From Pseudomonadota bacterium (GTDB lineage: Bacteria; Pseudomonadota; Gammaproteobacteria; Burkholderiales; Chitinibacteraceae): a DNA stretch of 64,000 bases. A program made the translations under genes and the position numbers. Location: the NCBI GenBank assembly GCA_018261735.1, contig JAGTRM010000013.1, positions 20,369-84,368 of the forward strand, read 5' to 3'. Under the pieces are notes generated by a model. That model had not been told where the DNA came from. It saw nothing but the letters and a program-made list of their open reading frames with translations, and searched no databases. Of the stretch, positions 19,320 to 30,118 are shown one piece after another. Positions within the stretch are counted from its first letter, which is position 1; each line of letters opens with the position of its first letter.

Positions 19320-19625
19320 TTACCAGCTAGCCTTGACCACGCCGGGGATTTCACCCTTCATGGCAAGATCACGCAGTTTGCTACGGCCCAGACCGAATTT
19401 ACGGTAAACGCCACGCGGACGGCCAGTCAGCTGGCAGCGGTTACGCAAGCGCACAGGGCTTGCATTACGCGGCAGTTGCTGGAGCTTCTGACGAGCCTCA
19501 AAACGCTCTTCATCGGTAGCGCTCTGGTCGTTGATCACCGCCATCAGCTTTTCGCGCTTGGCAGCAAACTTTGCGACAACAGCACGGCGCTTTCCATCAC
19601 GGTTAATCAGTGCAAGTTTAGCCAT
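19320..19625 (-). CDS. rpsN: 30S ribosomal protein S14 (zinc-free form)
   Basis: A 101-residue S14 of the long, C- type, without CxxC zinc pairs, so only the zinc-independent form is encoded here. The [20 protein letters not shown] signature lies at about 63-82. Between rplE and rpsH. Confidence 0.97.
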   Translation of the reverse strand: MAKLALINRDGKRRAVVAKFAAKREKLMAVINDQSATDEERFEARQKLQQLPRNASPVRLRNRCQLTGRPRGVYRKFGLGRSKLRDLAMKGEIPGVVKASW

Positions 19626-19633
19626 GATTCGCC

Positions 19634-20173
19634 TCAGTTCTTGAACGGAAACTTGAACGCAGCGAGGAGCGCACGCGCTTCATCGTCGGTTCCAGCCGTT
19701 GTGGTAATGGTGATGTTCATACCGCGGAGAGCATCGATCTTGTCGTATTCGATTTCCGGGAAGATGATCTGTTCACGAACACCCATGTTGTAATTGCCAC
19801 GACCATCGAAAGACTTGGCCGAAACACCGCGGAAGTCACGCACACGCGGCAGGGCAATAGTCACCAGACGATCAAGGAATTCGTACATACGTTCACGACG
19901 CAGGGTAACCTTGCAGCCGATCGGATAATCATCACGAATCTTGAAGCCAGCGATCGATTTTTTGGCCTTGGTCACAACCGGCTTCTGACCTGCAATCTTT
20001 TGCATGTCAGAAACAGCATGTTCCATCACTTTCTTGTCAGCCACCGCTTCGCCAACACCCATGTTCAGGGTGATCTTTTCGATGCGCGGAACTTCCATAA
20101 TGGACTTGTAGCCGAACTGTTTAATCAGCTCCGGAACCACTTGTTCTTTGTAAAAATCTTGAAGACGTGCCAT
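19634..20173 (-). CDS. rplE: 50S ribosomal protein L5
   Basis: A 179-residue L5 ([21 protein letters not shown] near residue 30). It binds 5S rRNA and contacts the P-site tRNA and S13. ATG 20173, 10 bases after rplX. Confidence 0.98.
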   Translation of the reverse strand: MARLQDFYKEQVVPELIKQFGYKSIMEVPRIEKITLNMGVGEAVADKKVMEHAVSDMQKIAGQKPVVTKAKKSIAGFKIRDDYPIGCKVTLRRERMYEFLDRLVTIALPRVRDFRGVSAKSFDGRGNYNMGVREQIIFPEIEYDKIDALRGMNITITTTAGTDDEARALLAAFKFPFKN

Positions 20174-20183
20174 GTATTACCCC

Positions 20184-20504
20184 TTAGCCGCCAACAACTT
20201 CGCCGGTGGATTTGAAAACGCGCACTTTCTTGCCGTCATCAAGCACCTTGAAGCCAACGCGATCAGCCTTGCCGCTCGCCTTGTTGAAAATGGCGACGTT
20301 GGAAACGTGAACCGCGAGGGTCTTTTCCACGATGCCGCCCTGGACGCCACGCATCGGATTCGGCTTCATGTGCTTCTTAACCACATTTACACCTTCAACC
20401 ACAACGCGATCTTCGGCCGGAATCACGCGCAAAACCGCACCGCGTTTGCCCTTGTCCTTGCCAGTAATGACGATGACTTCATCGCCCTTGCGAATCTTGT
20501 TCAT
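20184..20504 (-). CDS. rplX: 50S ribosomal protein L24
   Basis: A 106-residue L24 with a KOW motif near the N-terminus ([19 protein letters not shown]), an early 50S assembly initiator. Between rplN and rplE. Confidence 0.97.
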   Translation of the reverse strand: MNKIRKGDEVIVITGKDKGKRGAVLRVIPAEDRVVVEGVNVVKKHMKPNPMRGVQGGIVEKTLAVHVSNVAIFNKASGKADRVGFKVLDDGKKVRVFKSTGEVVGG

Positions 20505-20515
20505 GCGTTCTCCCC

Positions 20516-20884
20516 TTACAACACTTCAGGCGCCAAGGACACGATCTTCATGAACCGTTCGTTACGCAATTCACGCGTAACCGGTCCGAAGATGCGGGTG
20601 CCAATTGGCTCAAGCTTGTTGTTGAGAAGCACTGCGGCATTGCCATCAAATTTGATGAGCGCGCCATCAGCACGACGAACGCCTTTGGCGGTGCGAACCA
20701 CCACGGCATTGTATACATCACCCTTCTTGACGCGACCACGCGGAGCAGCATCTTTGATGCTAACCTTGATGATATCGCCAACAGAGGCGTAACGACGCTT
20801 GGAGCCACCCAACACCTTGATGCACTGAACTTCGCGCGCACCGGTATTGTCAGCAACCTCAAGCCTGGATTGCATTTGAATCAT
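20516..20884 (-). CDS. rplN: 50S ribosomal protein L14
   Basis: A 122-residue L14 ([20 protein letters not shown] start). It forms bridge B8 and binds silencing factor RsfS in other bacteria. Strong GGAGGTG ribosome binding site before ATG 20884. The 172-base gap upstream holds a terminator-like hairpin, so this is the functional head of an spc-type unit. Confidence 0.98.
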   Translation of the reverse strand: MIQMQSRLEVADNTGAREVQCIKVLGGSKRRYASVGDIIKVSIKDAAPRGRVKKGDVYNAVVVRTAKGVRRADGALIKFDGNAAVLLNNKLEPIGTRIFGPVTRELRNERFMKIVSLAPEVL

Positions 20885-21005
20885 TTAAAAACACCTCCAA
20901 CTTTATCCGCCATATTGCCCGGAAAACCCGGGCCGGTAGCGGCCAGTTTTGGATCCCGCAAGGGAAAGAACAACCAGGCCTTCAATTGCCAGCCCAGAAG
21001 GAAAA

Positions 21006-21034
21006 CGGGCATTCTACACAAGGTAGAATGCCCG
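21006..21034 (-). terminator. Intrinsic terminator-like hairpin between rpsQ and rplN
   Basis: Perfect 12-bp inverted repeat CGGGCATTCTAC (21006-21017) and GTAGAATGCCCG (21023-21034) with a 5-base loop, 22 bases after the rpsQ stop in the direction of transcription. On the minus strand it is followed by TTTTCCTT. It separates the S10 segment from the spc segment. Confidence 0.7.
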
Positions 21035-21056
21035 TGCAAGCAAGTACCCGAAATAA

Positions 21057-21317
21057 TCAGGCGCGAGCCTTTTCAACCAACTCCTTCACCACCCAAGACT
21101 TGGTGCGGGAAAGGGGACGGGTTTCTTCGATTACAACCAGATCGCCTTCGGCAAACTGATTGTTTTCATCGTGCGCATGGTATTTCTTGGACTTGCGCAT
21201 CATCTTGCCGTAAAGCGGATGTTTTACCAGGCGCTCCACCAGCACGGTGACGGTCTTGTCCATCTTGTCGCTGACCACGCGACCAGTCAGCGTACGCTTC
21301 AGTTTCGCTTCAGTCAT
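21057..21317 (-). CDS. rpsQ: 30S ribosomal protein S17
   Basis: An 86-residue OB-fold S17 ([29 protein letters not shown]-like [12 protein letters not shown]). Primary 16S binder of the 5' domain. ATG 21317 is chosen because the family starts MTE/MS..KRTLTG; longer upstream reading overlaps rpmC without meaning. Last gene of the S10 segment. Confidence 0.96.
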   Translation of the reverse strand: MTEAKLKRTLTGRVVSDKMDKTVTVLVERLVKHPLYGKMMRKSKKYHAHDENNQFAEGDLVVIEETRPLSRTKSWVVKELVEKARA

Positions 21318-21318
21318 G

Positions 21319-21510
21319 TTATGCCGCCTTCTGAGCCAGGATGGTACGAACGCGCGCAATATCCTTGCGCACACGCTTGAGCTCGCTGACCTTGGCCAAT
21401 TGACCCGATGCATGTTGCATGCGCAGACCGAACTGCGCGCGCAACAAGGCAGTCAATTCGACATTGAGCTCGTCTGCGGATTTTTGATGCAATTCAGCAA
21501 CTTTCATCAT
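21319..21510 (-). CDS. rpmC: 50S ribosomal protein L29
   Basis: A 63-residue helical L29 ([26 protein letters not shown]). It lies by the exit tunnel, near the SRP and trigger-factor docking site. Overlaps rplP by 4 bases. Confidence 0.96.
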   Translation of the reverse strand: MMKVAELHQKSADELNVELTALLRAQFGLRMQHASGQLAKVSELKRVRKDIARVRTILAQKAA

Positions 21511-21923
21511 TGCCCCACTTGGCGAGTGACAAAGGTAGTCTGAATCGGAAGCTTGGCAGATGCAAGGCGGAACGCTTCACGCGCCAATACTTCGCCCACA
21601 CCGTCCAGTTCGTACAGAACCTTGCCAGGTTGAATTTCGGCAACATAGTATTCCGGGTTGCCCTTACCGTTACCCATACGAACTTCAGCAGGCTTCTTGG
21701 AAATGGGCTTGTCCGGAAACACACGGATCCACACACGGCCACCACGCTTGATATGACGGGTAATCGCGCGACGCGCAGATTCGATCTGGCGTGCGGTCAA
21801 ACGACCACGACCCACCGCCTTCAAACCGAATTCACCGAAAGACACCGCTGCACCACGCGTGGCAACACCAGTGTTACGGCCCTTCTGCTGTTTACGGTAC
21901 TTGAGTCTAGTTGGCTGCAGCAT
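21507..21923 (-). CDS. rplP: 50S ribosomal protein L16
   Basis: A 138-residue L16 ([19 protein letters not shown] start). Near the A-site tRNA; the [28 protein letters not shown] region is at about 60-84. Overlaps rpsC by 17 bases and rpmC by 4. Confidence 0.98.
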   Translation of the reverse strand: MLQPTRLKYRKQQKGRNTGVATRGAAVSFGEFGLKAVGRGRLTARQIESARRAITRHIKRGGRVWIRVFPDKPISKKPAEVRMGNGKGNPEYYVAEIQPGKVLYELDGVGEVLAREAFRLASAKLPIQTTFVTRQVGQ

Positions 21924-22614
21924 TGCGTGGCCCCTTTCTTACTTTCTTCTGGGTTTCCGGCGTTTCGACCACGGCGCTACGTTCGCCCGGCTTCATGTCG
22001 CCCTTGTATACCCAAACCTTGATACCAATGATACCGTAGGTGGTCTTGGCTTCCGAAGTTGCGTAATCGACATCAGCGCGCAGGGTGTGCAGCGGCACAC
22101 GGCCTTCGCGATACCATTCGGTACGCGCAATTTCGATACCATTCAGACGGCCAGCCGACATGATCTTGATGCCCTGGGCACCCAGACGCATGGCGTTTTG
22201 CATGGCACGCTTCATGGCACGACGGAACATCACGCGCTTTTCCAGTTGCGACGAAATGCTGTCGGCAATGATTTGCGCATCGATTTCCGGCTTGCGGATT
22301 TCCTCGATGTTCACATGAACCGGAACATTCAGGATCTTCTGCAGCTGGCCCTTCAGCAGTTCGATATCCTCGCCCTTCTTGCCGATCACAACACCCGGAC
22401 GAGCCGTATGAATAGTAATCTTGGCATTCTTGGCCGGACGCTCGATCACAACACGACCCACGGAAGCATTAGCGAGCTTTTGCTTCAGGAAATCGCGCAC
22501 CTTGATGTCTTCATTGAGCATCGTGGCAAATTTGCTGCTGTTGGCATACCAGCGCGAGGCCCAGTTCTTGGTGACGGCGAGACGAAAACCCGTCGGATGA
22601 ATTTTCTGACCCAT
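21907..22614 (-). CDS. rpsC: 30S ribosomal protein S3
   Basis: A 235-residue S3 ([20 protein letters not shown] start). KH domain about residues 40-110 with [13 protein letters not shown]-terminal domain about 115-210 ([20 protein letters not shown]). Forms the mRNA entry pore with S4 and S5. Confidence 0.98.
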   Translation of the reverse strand: MGQKIHPTGFRLAVTKNWASRWYANSSKFATMLNEDIKVRDFLKQKLANASVGRVVIERPAKNAKITIHTARPGVVIGKKGEDIELLKGQLQKILNVPVHVNIEEIRKPEIDAQIIADSISSQLEKRVMFRRAMKRAMQNAMRLGAQGIKIMSAGRLNGIEIARTEWYREGRVPLHTLRADVDYATSEAKTTYGIIGIKVWVYKGDMKPGERSAVVETPETQKKVRKGPRNAAAN

Positions 22615-22623
22615 AATCGCTCC

Positions 22624-22953
22624 TTAATCCCCAACAGTCAGGGTGATGTGGCAGGTTTGCTTCTCGATTTTTGCGCCACGGCCCTTGGCACGAGCCATGA
22701 AACGCTTCAGAGACGGTCCCTTGTCCACATAAATCACTTTCACCGAGAGGGCGTCGATGTCGGCACCTTCATTGTGTTCAGCGTTAGCAATGGCTGACTC
22801 CAGCACCTTCTTGATCAGAACAGCACCCTTTTTCGGGCTGAATGTCAGGATGTTCAGTGCTTGCTCTACCGACTTGCCACGGACAAGGTCAGCGACAAGA
22901 CGCGCTTTTTGAGCGGAGAGACGAGCGTTGCTCAGTACGGCAGATACTTGCAT
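22624..22953 (-). CDS. rplV: 50S ribosomal protein L22
   Basis: A 109-residue L22 whose beta-hairpin ([19 protein letters not shown] at about 77-95) lines the exit tunnel constriction, the site of macrolide-resistance changes in other species. Between rpsS and rpsC. Confidence 0.97.
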   Translation of the reverse strand: MQVSAVLSNARLSAQKARLVADLVRGKSVEQALNILTFSPKKGAVLIKKVLESAIANAEHNEGADIDALSVKVIYVDKGPSLKRFMARAKGRGAKIEKQTCHITLTVGD

Positions 22954-22962
22954 GTCTTCTCC

Positions 22963-23238
22963 TTAGCGCTTGGCTTTTTTGTCTGCGGCATGACCCTTGA
23001 AAGTACGGGTGAGTGCAAACTCGCCCAACTTATGGCCAACCATGTTTTCATTTACATACACCGGCACGTGTTGCTTGCCGTTGTGCACAGCGATCGTCAA
23101 ACCGACGAAATCCGGCAGAACGGTAGAACGACGCGACCAGGTCTTGATCGGACGACGATCATTGGAGCCACGCGCAGCTTCTACCTTCTTCAGGAGGTGC
23201 AGGTCTACGAACGGGCCCTTCTTAATAGAACGAGACAT
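22963..23238 (-). CDS. rpsS: 30S ribosomal protein S19
   Basis: A 91-residue S19 ([19 protein letters not shown] start; [21 protein letters not shown] end). 30S head protein paired with S13. Confidence 0.98.
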   Translation of the reverse strand: MSRSIKKGPFVDLHLLKKVEAARGSNDRRPIKTWSRRSTVLPDFVGLTIAVHNGKQHVPVYVNENMVGHKLGEFALTRTFKGHAADKKAKR

Positions 23239-23244
23239 TTTGCA

Positions 23245-24078
23245 TTACCCCTTATTCGCTGGACGACGGCGTACGATCATGTTGCTGGTACGCTTGTTGC
23301 TGCGAGTGCGGTAGCCCTTAGTCGGCTGACCCCACGGCGTAACAGGCACGCGACCTTCGCCAGTCTTGCCTTCACCACCACCGTGCGGGTGATCAACCGG
23401 GTTCATCACCACGCCACGCACCGTCGGACGGATACCCAGCCAGCGCTTGGCGCCAGCCTTACCGTACGAGCGCAGGTTGTGCTCTTCGTTGCCCACTTCG
23501 CCAATGGTGGCGCGGCAGTCAACGTGAACCTTGCGGATTTCACCGGAGCGCAGACGCAACTGAGCGTAAGCACCTTCACGAGCCAGCAGCTGAACGGAAG
23601 CACCTGCCGAACGAGCCAATTGAGCACCCTTGCCCGGTTGCAGTTCGATGCAGTGAATCGTGGTACCCACCGGAATGTTGCGGATCGGCAGGGTGTTGCC
23701 TACCTTGATCGCAGCTTCGGAGCCGGAAACCACGCTCATGCCAGCCTTCAAGCCCTTGGGAGCGATGATGTAGCGACGTTCGCCATCGGCATAGCACAGC
23801 AGCGCGATGTTGGCGGTACGGTTCGGGTCATATTCAAGGCGCTCGACCTTGGCAACGATGCCATCCTTGTTGCGACGGAAGTCGACCAGACGGTAATGTT
23901 GCTTGTGACCACCACCCATATGACGGGTTGTAATGTGGCCGTTGTTATTGCGACCAGCAGTCTTGGACTGGCTTTCAACGAGCGACGCAAGGGGAGCACC
24001 CTTGTGCAGGTCGGAATGAACCACCTTGACTACAGCGCGGCGACCGGGCGATGTCGGTTTTACTTTTACCAATGCCAT
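23245..24078 (-). CDS. rplB: 50S ribosomal protein L2
   Basis: A 277-residue L2 needed for subunit association and peptidyl transfer. The C-terminal [20 protein letters not shown] motif (about 223-242), including the conserved histidine, is intact. ATG 24078, 12 bases after rplW. Confidence 0.98.
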   Translation of the reverse strand: MALVKVKPTSPGRRAVVKVVHSDLHKGAPLASLVESQSKTAGRNNNGHITTRHMGGGHKQHYRLVDFRRNKDGIVAKVERLEYDPNRTANIALLCYADGERRYIIAPKGLKAGMSVVSGSEAAIKVGNTLPIRNIPVGTTIHCIELQPGKGAQLARSAGASVQLLAREGAYAQLRLRSGEIRKVHVDCRATIGEVGNEEHNLRSYGKAGAKRWLGIRPTVRGVVMNPVDHPHGGGEGKTGEGRVPVTPWGQPTKGYRTRSNKRTSNMIVRRRPANKG

Positions 24079-24090
24079 GATTCAGTCTCC

Positions 24091-24396
24091 TTATTCCGCA
24101 GCCGCGAGATCAATTTCTTGACCAGACACAAGGCTGACGTACGCTTTCTTCCAGCCCTTGCGTTGACCATTGAAACGACCGAAGCGTTTGGCCTTGCCCT
24201 TGACGTTCAGAACCTGAACGCCTTCGACCTGGACCTTGAAGAGAAGCTCTACCGCAGCCTTGATTTCAGCCTTGGTGGCATCCTTCACCACGCGGAAGAC
24301 GACTTGCTCGTACTTTTCACCAGCAAAGGTAGCCTTCTCGGAAACAACCGGCGCCAGGATAACCTGGAGCAGACGGTTTTCTGCAAATTGCATCAT
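24091..24396 (-). CDS. rplW: 50S ribosomal protein L23
   Basis: A 101-residue L23, docking platform for trigger factor and SRP at the tunnel exit. Two adjacent ATG codons (24396 and 24393) follow a GAGGAG site; the first overlaps the rplD stop by 4 bases. Confidence 0.96.
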   Translation of the reverse strand: MMQFAENRLLQVILAPVVSEKATFAGEKYEQVVFRVVKDATKAEIKAAVELLFKVQVEGVQVLNVKGKAKRFGRFNGQRKGWKKAYVSLVSGQEIDLAAAE

Positions 24397-25013
24397 GCGT
24401 AGATCTCCTCAAAAGCTTGCAGCGCTTCACGGGTAAGCACTACTTTCTTGAAGCGCACAAGGCTCACCGGATCAGCAGCAGACGGCTCAACAACGAGCAC
24501 GTTCGGAAGATTGCGCGATGCGAGGTAGAGGTTCTCACCGAGCTCATGGGTAACGATCAATACGTTATCCAGCTTCAGGCCAGCCAACTTCTCAACAAAA
24601 GCCTTAGTCTTGGGGGTTTCGACCTCAAAGGAATCGAGCACCACCAGACGATCTTCGCGAGCGAGTTGCGACAGAATGGTCGCAATACCAGCACGGAACA
24701 TCTTGCGGTTAACCTTCTGACTGAAATTCTCGTCGGGGCTCGACGGGAAAGTCTTACCACCCCCACGCCACAGCGGGGACGAAGTCATACCAGCACGGGC
24801 ACGACCGGTGCCTTTCTGGTTAAACGGCTTCTTGGTGGAGTGCTTGACTTCAGCACGGCCCTTTTGGGCACGATTGCCACTACGCGCATTGGCGAGGTAG
24901 GCGGTCACCACTTGGTGAACCAGCGCCTCATTGAAGTCACGCGCGAACAGGGCATCGGATGCAGCGATAGCCGATTGGGCTTCGCCGCTTGCATTGATGA
25001 CTTTAAGTTCCAT
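24393..25013 (-). CDS. rplD: 50S ribosomal protein L4
   Basis: A 206-residue L4. The extended tunnel loop ([20 protein letters not shown] at about 64-83) is intact. In E. coli L4 also represses the S10 operon through its leader. Overlaps rplC by one base and rplW by four. Confidence 0.98.
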   Translation of the reverse strand: MELKVINASGEAQSAIAASDALFARDFNEALVHQVVTAYLANARSGNRAQKGRAEVKHSTKKPFNQKGTGRARAGMTSSPLWRGGGKTFPSSPDENFSQKVNRKMFRAGIATILSQLAREDRLVVLDSFEVETPKTKAFVEKLAGLKLDNVLIVTHELGENLYLASRNLPNVLVVEPSAADPVSLVRFKKVVLTREALQAFEEIYA

Positions 25014-25657
25014 TACGCACCTGCCTTCACTGCGGGACGCACGACAACATCATTGCCCGGGGAGCCAGGAACAGCACCCTTGATCAATAGCAATTGACGT
25101 TCGGCATCAACACGAACGATTTCCAGGTTTTGCACGGTGCACTTGACGTTACCAAGATGGCCCGCCATGCGCTTACCCGGCAGAACACGGCCCGGATCCT
25201 GAGCTTGGCCGATGGAACCAGCCGAGTTGTGGGAACGCGAGTTACCGTGTGAAGCACGGTTGGAAGAAAAGTTGTAACGCTTGATGGCGCCAGCAAAACC
25301 CTTACCAATCGAAGTACCAGAAACATCAACAAGCTGGCCAACGGTAAAGATTTCGACAGACAACGCATCGCCAGCCTTCAAATCGGCCAGCTTTTCTGCA
25401 TCGATACGGAATTCGACCAATGCCAGACCGGCTTCAACACCCGCCTTGGCAAAATGACCGGCTTCCGGCTTCGATACGCGATTAGCTTTCTTTTCACCGA
25501 AAGTTACTTGAACAGCAGAGTAGCCATCCACTTCCGGCGTTTTGATTTGCGTGACGCGATTAGCAGACATGTCCAGCACCGTTACCGGAATGGAAGCACC
25601 ATCCTCAGCAAAAACGCGGGTCATGCCGACCTTGCGACCGACAAGTCCTAAGCTCAT
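25013..25657 (-). CDS. rplC: 50S ribosomal protein L3
   Basis: A 214-residue L3 starting [20 protein letters not shown]. The central loop [20 protein letters not shown] with the conserved glutamine methylation region and [13 protein letters not shown] is at about 138-175. ATG 25657 is preferred to an in-frame codon 18 bases upstream because the family starts here. A 208-base gap with a promoter and hairpin separates it from rpsJ. Confidence 0.97.
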   Translation of the reverse strand: MSLGLVGRKVGMTRVFAEDGASIPVTVLDMSANRVTQIKTPEVDGYSAVQVTFGEKKANRVSKPEAGHFAKAGVEAGLALVEFRIDAEKLADLKAGDALSVEIFTVGQLVDVSGTSIGKGFAGAIKRYNFSSNRASHGNSRSHNSAGSIGQAQDPGRVLPGKRMAGHLGNVKCTVQNLEIVRVDAERQLLLIKGAVPGSPGNDVVVRPAVKAGA

Positions 25658-25720
25658 AGTTATTCCCTTTATCAAGGGCCAGCTACGATTGGCTGGCTAT
25701 GATCCAATTAAAAAAATACA

Positions 25721-25750
25721 CGGGCTTATCGTCCTAAAACGATAAGCCCG
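25721..25750 (-). terminator. Attenuator/terminator hairpin between rpsJ and rplC
   Basis: Perfect 11-bp stem CGGGCTTATCG (25721-25731) / CGATAAGCCCG (25740-25750) with an 8-base loop. On the minus strand it is followed by TGTATTTTTTT, the form of an intrinsic terminator. It starts only a few bases after a predicted -10, as expected for an attenuated leader. Confidence 0.7.
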
Positions 25751-25752
25751 CG

Positions 25753-25782
25753 ATGATACTACAGCTATTCTTTTTCCTGCAA
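25753..25782 (-). promoter_or_regulatory. Predicted promoter upstream of rplC
   Basis: Minus strand TTGCAG (25782-25777), 18-base spacer, TATCAT (25758-25753), preceded by TG-type bases. It points toward rplC through the hairpin at 25721-25750. Confidence 0.45.
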
Positions 25783-25865
25783 GCACTTGCATGCAAACAG
25801 TCAAAAAAGCTTGTTCTCATGATAAACCGGGCGACATTTATTGCCGCCGGTTCATCCAGCCACAA

Positions 25866-26177
25866 TTACTGCAGCTTGATTTCGACGTCAACACCAGCCG
25901 GCAAATCCAGCTTCATCAGCGCATCAACGGTCTTGTCGGTAGGATCGACAATGTCCATCAAGCGCAGATGCGTGCGGATTTCGAACTGATCACGCGCCGT
26001 CTTGTTGACGTGCGGCGAGCTCAACACATCGAAACGTTCGATCTTGGTAGGCAGAGGAACCGGACCCTTGACCACGGCGCCAGTGCGCTTGGCGGTCTCG
26101 ACGATTTCCTGAGCCGAACGATCGATCAGTGCGTAGTCAAACGCCTTCAGACGGATGCGAATCTTTTGGTTTTGCAT
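25866..26177 (-). CDS. rpsJ: 30S ribosomal protein S10 / NusE
   Basis: A 103-residue S10 ([38 protein letters not shown]). Head protein of the 30S subunit that also partners NusB and NusG in antitermination. 11 bases after tuf. Confidence 0.98.
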   Translation of the reverse strand: MQNQKIRIRLKAFDYALIDRSAQEIVETAKRTGAVVKGPVPLPTKIERFDVLSSPHVNKTARDQFEIRTHLRLMDIVDPTDKTVDALMKLDLPAGVDVEIKLQ

Positions 26178-26188
26178 TTTTCTCTCGC

Positions 26189-27379
26189 TTACTCAAGAAC
26201 CTTGGCAACCACGCCAGCGCCAACGGTACGGCCACCTTCGCGAATCGCGAAGCGCAGACCTTGCTCCATGGCGATCGGGGAGATCAGGCTCACAGTGATC
26301 GATACGTTGTCGCCCGGCATCACCATTTCGGTACCTTCCGGCAGTTCAACCGCACCGGTCACGTCGGTGGTACGGAAGTAGAATTGCGGACGATAGTTGG
26401 TGAAGAACGGGGTATGACGGCCGCCTTCATCCTTGCTCAGCACGTACACTTCGGCAGTGAACTTGGTATGCGGGGTGATCGAACCCGGCTTGGCCAGAAC
26501 CTGACCGCGCTGTACGTCTTCGCGCTTGGTACCACGCAGCAGCGCGCCGATGTTGTCGCCAGCTTGACCTTGGTCGAGCAGCTTGCGGAACATTTCCACG
26601 CCGGTACAGGTGGTCTTGACCGTCGGAACGATACCGACGATTTCGATTTCTTCGCCGACCTTGATGATGCCGCGCTCAACACGACCGGTCACCACGGTAC
26701 CGCGACCGGAGATCGAGAACACGTCTTCCACCGGCATCAGGAAGGCGCCGTCGATGGCACGTTCCGGTTCCGGGATGTAGGTATCCAGCGCTTCGGCCAG
26801 ACGCAAAATTGCCGGTTCGCCGATTTCGGACTGGTCGCCTTCCAATGCCTTCAGGGCAGAGCCCTTGATCACCGGAATGTCGTCGCCCGGGAAGTCGTAC
26901 TTGGACAGCAGATCGCGCACTTCCATTTCGACGAGTTCGAGCAGCTCTTCGTCATCGACCATGTCGGCCTTGTTCATGAACACGATGATGTACGGCACAC
27001 CAACCTGGCGAGCCAGCAGGATGTGCTCGCGGGTTTGCGGCATGGGACCGTCAGCAGAGGACACCACCAGGATCGCGCCGTCCATCTGCGCAGCACCGGT
27101 AATCATGTTCTTCACATAGTCGGCGTGGCCCGGGCAGTCAACGTGGGCATAGTGACGGATTGCGGTTTCGTATTCGACGTGCGCAGTATTGATAGTAATA
27201 CCGCGAGCCTTTTCTTCCGGCGAGCTGTCGATTTGATCGTAACCCTTGGCTTCACCGCCGAACTTCTTCGACAGAATCGTGGTGATCGCTGCGGTCAGCG
27301 TGGTCTTGCCGTGGTCAACGTGGCCAATCGTGCCTACGTTTACGTGCGGCTTCGTCCGCGCAAATTTTTCCTTGGCCAT
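26189..27379 (-). CDS. tuf: Elongation factor Tu
   Basis: A 396-residue EF-Tu. GTPase motifs [10 protein letters not shown] (18-27), [13 protein letters not shown] (about 81) and NKADMVDD (about 136) are intact, followed by domains II and III ending VVAKVLE. ATG 27379 matches the family start [20 protein letters not shown]. It is preceded by Tyr, Gly and Thr tRNAs (the arrangement of tufB) and followed by rpsJ (the arrangement of tufA). Confidence 0.98.
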   Translation of the reverse strand: MAKEKFARTKPHVNVGTIGHVDHGKTTLTAAITTILSKKFGGEAKGYDQIDSSPEEKARGITINTAHVEYETAIRHYAHVDCPGHADYVKNMITGAAQMDGAILVVSSADGPMPQTREHILLARQVGVPYIIVFMNKADMVDDEELLELVEMEVRDLLSKYDFPGDDIPVIKGSALKALEGDQSEIGEPAILRLAEALDTYIPEPERAIDGAFLMPVEDVFSISGRGTVVTGRVERGIIKVGEEIEIVGIVPTVKTTCTGVEMFRKLLDQGQAGDNIGALLRGTKREDVQRGQVLAKPGSITPHTKFTAEVYVLSKDEGGRHTPFFTNYRPQFYFRTTDVTGAVELPEGTEMVMPGDNVSITVSLISPIAMEQGLRFAIREGGRTVGAGVVAKVLE

Positions 27380-27422
27380 GATATTTCCTTCTCGAGAACT
27401 AGAAATATTCAAACAAAGCGAA

Positions 27423-27497
27423 TGGAGCCGATGATGGGAATTGAACCCATGGCCTCTCCCTTACCAAGGGAGTGCTCTACCCCTGAGCTACATCGGC
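27423..27497 (-). tRNA. thrT: tRNA-Thr (GGT)
   Basis: Minus-strand cloverleaf: acceptor GCCGATG pairs with CATCGGC, anticodon stem CCCTT-GGT-AAGGG gives anticodon GGT (reads ACC/ACT), T loop GGTTCAATTCCC, discriminator T, and encoded CCA. 75 bases. Confidence 0.95.
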
Positions 27498-27503
27498 ACA
27501 TAT

Positions 27504-27577
27504 TGGAGCGGGTGAAGGGAATCGAACCCTCGTCGTAAGCTTGGAAGGCTTCTGCTCTACCATTGAGCTACACCCGC
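27504..27577 (-). tRNA. glyT: tRNA-Gly (TCC)
   Basis: Minus-strand cloverleaf: acceptor GCGGGTG/CACCCGC, anticodon TCC between AGCCT and AAGCT, T loop GGTTCGATTCCC, discriminator T and encoded CCA. 74 bases. Six bases from tRNA-Thr. Confidence 0.95.
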
Positions 27578-27636
27578 GCAAACAACTGTGTTCCATACAG
27601 GCAACCGGAACTTCTCTTCAACCGCATTTGCAGTCA

Positions 27637-27724
<88 letters not shown>

Positions 27725-27737
27725 AAAAGAGAGGCGC

Positions 27738-27766
27738 ATTATGGGCACGCCTTCTTACCTTGTCAA
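27738..27766 (-). promoter_or_regulatory. Strong sigma-70 promoter of tRNA-tuf unit
   Basis: Minus strand TTGACA (27766-27761), exactly 17 bases, CATAAT (27743-27738), then a GC-rich discriminator GCGCC. Upstream bases read AAATTTTTTACAAATTTAA, an A/T-rich UP-element-like tract. Typical of a stable-RNA promoter. Confidence 0.85.
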
Positions 27767-27913
27767 ACCCTTTCCCGTTAAATTTGTAAAAAATTTGCCA
27801 TGTCCTTGATAATTCAATCGAACAATCTTCATCACCCTGTTCCAACTGGCGATTGAATTATTCCCCGCCACCGCCATCTAAGGGCTGCAACTATCAAAAG
27901 TGGAGCACTGCAA

Positions 27914-28771
27914 ATGAACAACTGGTTGAAAACCACCGTATTGATGGCGGCCATCCTGGCGCTCTTCATGCTTGTTGGTGGATTGATCGGCGGCAAGAAT
28001 GGCATGTTGCTCGCCTTGCTGTTTGGCGGCGGCATGAATCTATTCGCCTATTGGAACTCGGACAAGATGGTCCTGCGCATGTACAACGCGCACGAAGTCG
28101 ATGAGCAAACCGCGCCGGAACTTTACGGCATGGTGCGCGAACTCGCAGGCAGGGCCGGCTTGCCGATGCCTCGCGTTTACGTCATCGAGGAAGACCAGCC
28201 GAACGCTTTTGCCACCGGCCGCAACCCGGAACATGCCGCCGTGGCTGCCACCACCGGCATCATGCGCATGCTGTCCTACCGTGAACTGCGCGGCGTGATG
28301 GCCCACGAATTGGCGCACGTGCAGAACCGCGACATCCTGATTTCAACCATCTCGGCCACCATGGCCGGCGCCATCTCGGCGCTAGCCAACTTCGCCATGT
28401 TTTTTGGCGGCCGCGACGAGAGCGGTCGACCAGCCAATCCTCTTGCCGGCATTCTGGTCGCCATTCTGGCCCCGCTGGCCGCCTCGCTGATCCAGATGGC
28501 CATTTCCCGCGCCCGGGAGTTTGGCGCCGACGCCGGCGGGGCCCGCATCAGCGGCGACCCCATGTCACTGGCGAGTGCACTGGCCAAAATCGAAGCCTAT
28601 GCAAGCGGAATACCGATGTATGCCGCCGAGGCACACCCGGAAACAGCACAAATGATGATCATCAACCCGTTGACCGGTGGCGGGCTGGACAATCTGTTTC
28701 GCACCCACCCGGCCACGGCCGACCGGGTGGCCCGTCTGCACGCGATGGCCAGCGGTCAAATTGAATATTGA
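27914..28771 (+). CDS. htpX: Membrane zinc metalloprotease HtpX
   Basis: A 285-residue inner-membrane M48 protease for damaged membrane proteins. Two N-terminal membrane segments (about 6-28 and 30-50), catalytic HELAH near residue 131 followed by the third ligand region [15 protein letters not shown] near 200, and two further hydrophobic segments between them (about 148-190). ATG 27914 with GGAG upstream. Diverges from the tRNA-tuf unit. Confidence 0.95.
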   Translation: MNNWLKTTVLMAAILALFMLVGGLIGGKNGMLLALLFGGGMNLFAYWNSDKMVLRMYNAHEVDEQTAPELYGMVRELAGRAGLPMPRVYVIEEDQPNAFATGRNPEHAAVAATTGIMRMLSYRELRGVMAHELAHVQNRDILISTISATMAGAISALANFAMFFGGRDESGRPANPLAGILVAILAPLAASLIQMAISRAREFGADAGGARISGDPMSLASALAKIEAYASGIPMYAAEAHPETAQMMIINPLTGGGLDNLFRTHPATADRVARLHAMASGQIEY

Positions 28772-28843
28772 TTTTTCCAATCCCAGTCTTGATAACCCAC
28801 TACAATTGTCCTTTTAAAAACTAAAGCGGCAAGACGCCTTCGC

Positions 28844-30118
28844 ATGTTTCTTACTCAAAAATACGCCAGCACCGTCATTACCGGGGTGCTGGCCGGCCGC
28901 AACCTTGACGAAGCACTCGCCACCCGCTGGAGTGCCAGTCCCGAACTCACCCCCCAGCAACGCGGCGCCATCCAGGACATCAGTTTCGGCACGCTGCGCC
29001 ATCTCGGGCTACTGGAACAGGTACTGACACAGCTGCTGCGCGCCCCGCTGCGCGAGCCCGAGCTGCGCGCATTGCTGCTGGCAGCGCTGTACCAACTCCA
29101 GTTCACCCGTGCGGCACCCTATTCCATTGTCGACCACGCCGTGAAGGTCGCCACCCACACCGGCAAAGGCCAGGGCAAAGGGTTGGTCAATGCCGTGCTG
29201 CGCAACTTCCTGCGCAACAAGGATGGCCTCATCAAGCAGGCACACGCGACGGACTGTGGCCGCTTTTCGCACCCGGACTGGTGGATTGCCGCCATGCGCG
29301 CGGCATACCCGCAGCACTGGGAACAGATACTCGCCAGCAACAACCAGCATCCGCCCATGACCTTGCGCATCAACCGGCGCAAGACCAGCACGGCGGACTA
29401 CCTGAATTTGCTGAGCGAGGCCGGCATCCCGGCCCAAGCCCTGGAACGCGAGGCCATCCTGCTCAAGCATCCGGTCGGCGTGAGCCAGTTGCCCCACTTT
29501 GCCGACGGTTGGGTCTCGGTACAGGACTTCGGCGCCCAGCTTGCCGCGCACCTGCTTGACGTGCAAAACGGCATGCGGGTGCTCGATGCTTGCGCCGCGC
29601 CCGGCGGCAAAAGCGGTCACATCCTGGAATTGGCCGACGTTGACCTGCTTGCCGTGGACATCGACAACACGCGCCTTGACCGGGTCAATCAAAACCTGGC
29701 GCGGATCGGCCTGAGCGCAAAAACCATCGCCGGCAATGCCGCCCGGCCGCAGGAATGGTGGGATGGCCGCCCGTTCGAGCGGATTCTTGCCGACGTACCC
29801 TGCTCCGCCACCGGCGTGGTGCGGCGCCATCCGGATATCAAGTGGCTGCGCCGGCGCGAGGACTTCACCGCATTCGCCCGTCAGCAGGCAGAAATGACGG
29901 ATGCGCTCTGGCCACTGCTGGCGAAAGGCGGCAAACTGCTATACGCTACGTGCTCTGTATTTCCGGCCGAAAACACCGAGGCAGCCAGTGCATTTGCCGC
30001 CCGGCACCCGGACGCCGAAAGACTGGCCCTGCCAGCATCGGTTTGTGCCAACGGCCAGTTGTTACCCACCCCGGAGCACGATGGTTTTTATTACGCGCTT
30101 TTCCGCAAAACTGGCTAG
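28844..30118 (+). CDS. rsmB: 16S rRNA (cytosine-967-C5)-methyltransferase RsmB
   Basis: A 424-residue enzyme with an N-terminal NusB-like domain (about 1-135) and a C-terminal SAM-dependent domain. SAM motif DACAAPGGKSGHILEL lies near 248, the PCSATG motif with one catalytic cysteine near 322, and ATCSVFPAENTE with the second near 368. It methylates C967 near the P site. Its end overlaps the next gene by 38 bases, starting the rsmB-DUF4390-ntrYX block. Confidence 0.95.
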   Translation: MFLTQKYASTVITGVLAGRNLDEALATRWSASPELTPQQRGAIQDISFGTLRHLGLLEQVLTQLLRAPLREPELRALLLAALYQLQFTRAAPYSIVDHAVKVATHTGKGQGKGLVNAVLRNFLRNKDGLIKQAHATDCGRFSHPDWWIAAMRAAYPQHWEQILASNNQHPPMTLRINRRKTSTADYLNLLSEAGIPAQALEREAILLKHPVGVSQLPHFADGWVSVQDFGAQLAAHLLDVQNGMRVLDACAAPGGKSGHILELADVDLLAVDIDNTRLDRVNQNLARIGLSAKTIAGNAARPQEWWDGRPFERILADVPCSATGVVRRHPDIKWLRRREDFTAFARQQAEMTDALWPLLAKGGKLLYATCSVFPAENTEAASAFAARHPDAERLALPASVCANGQLLPTPEHDGFYYALFRKTG

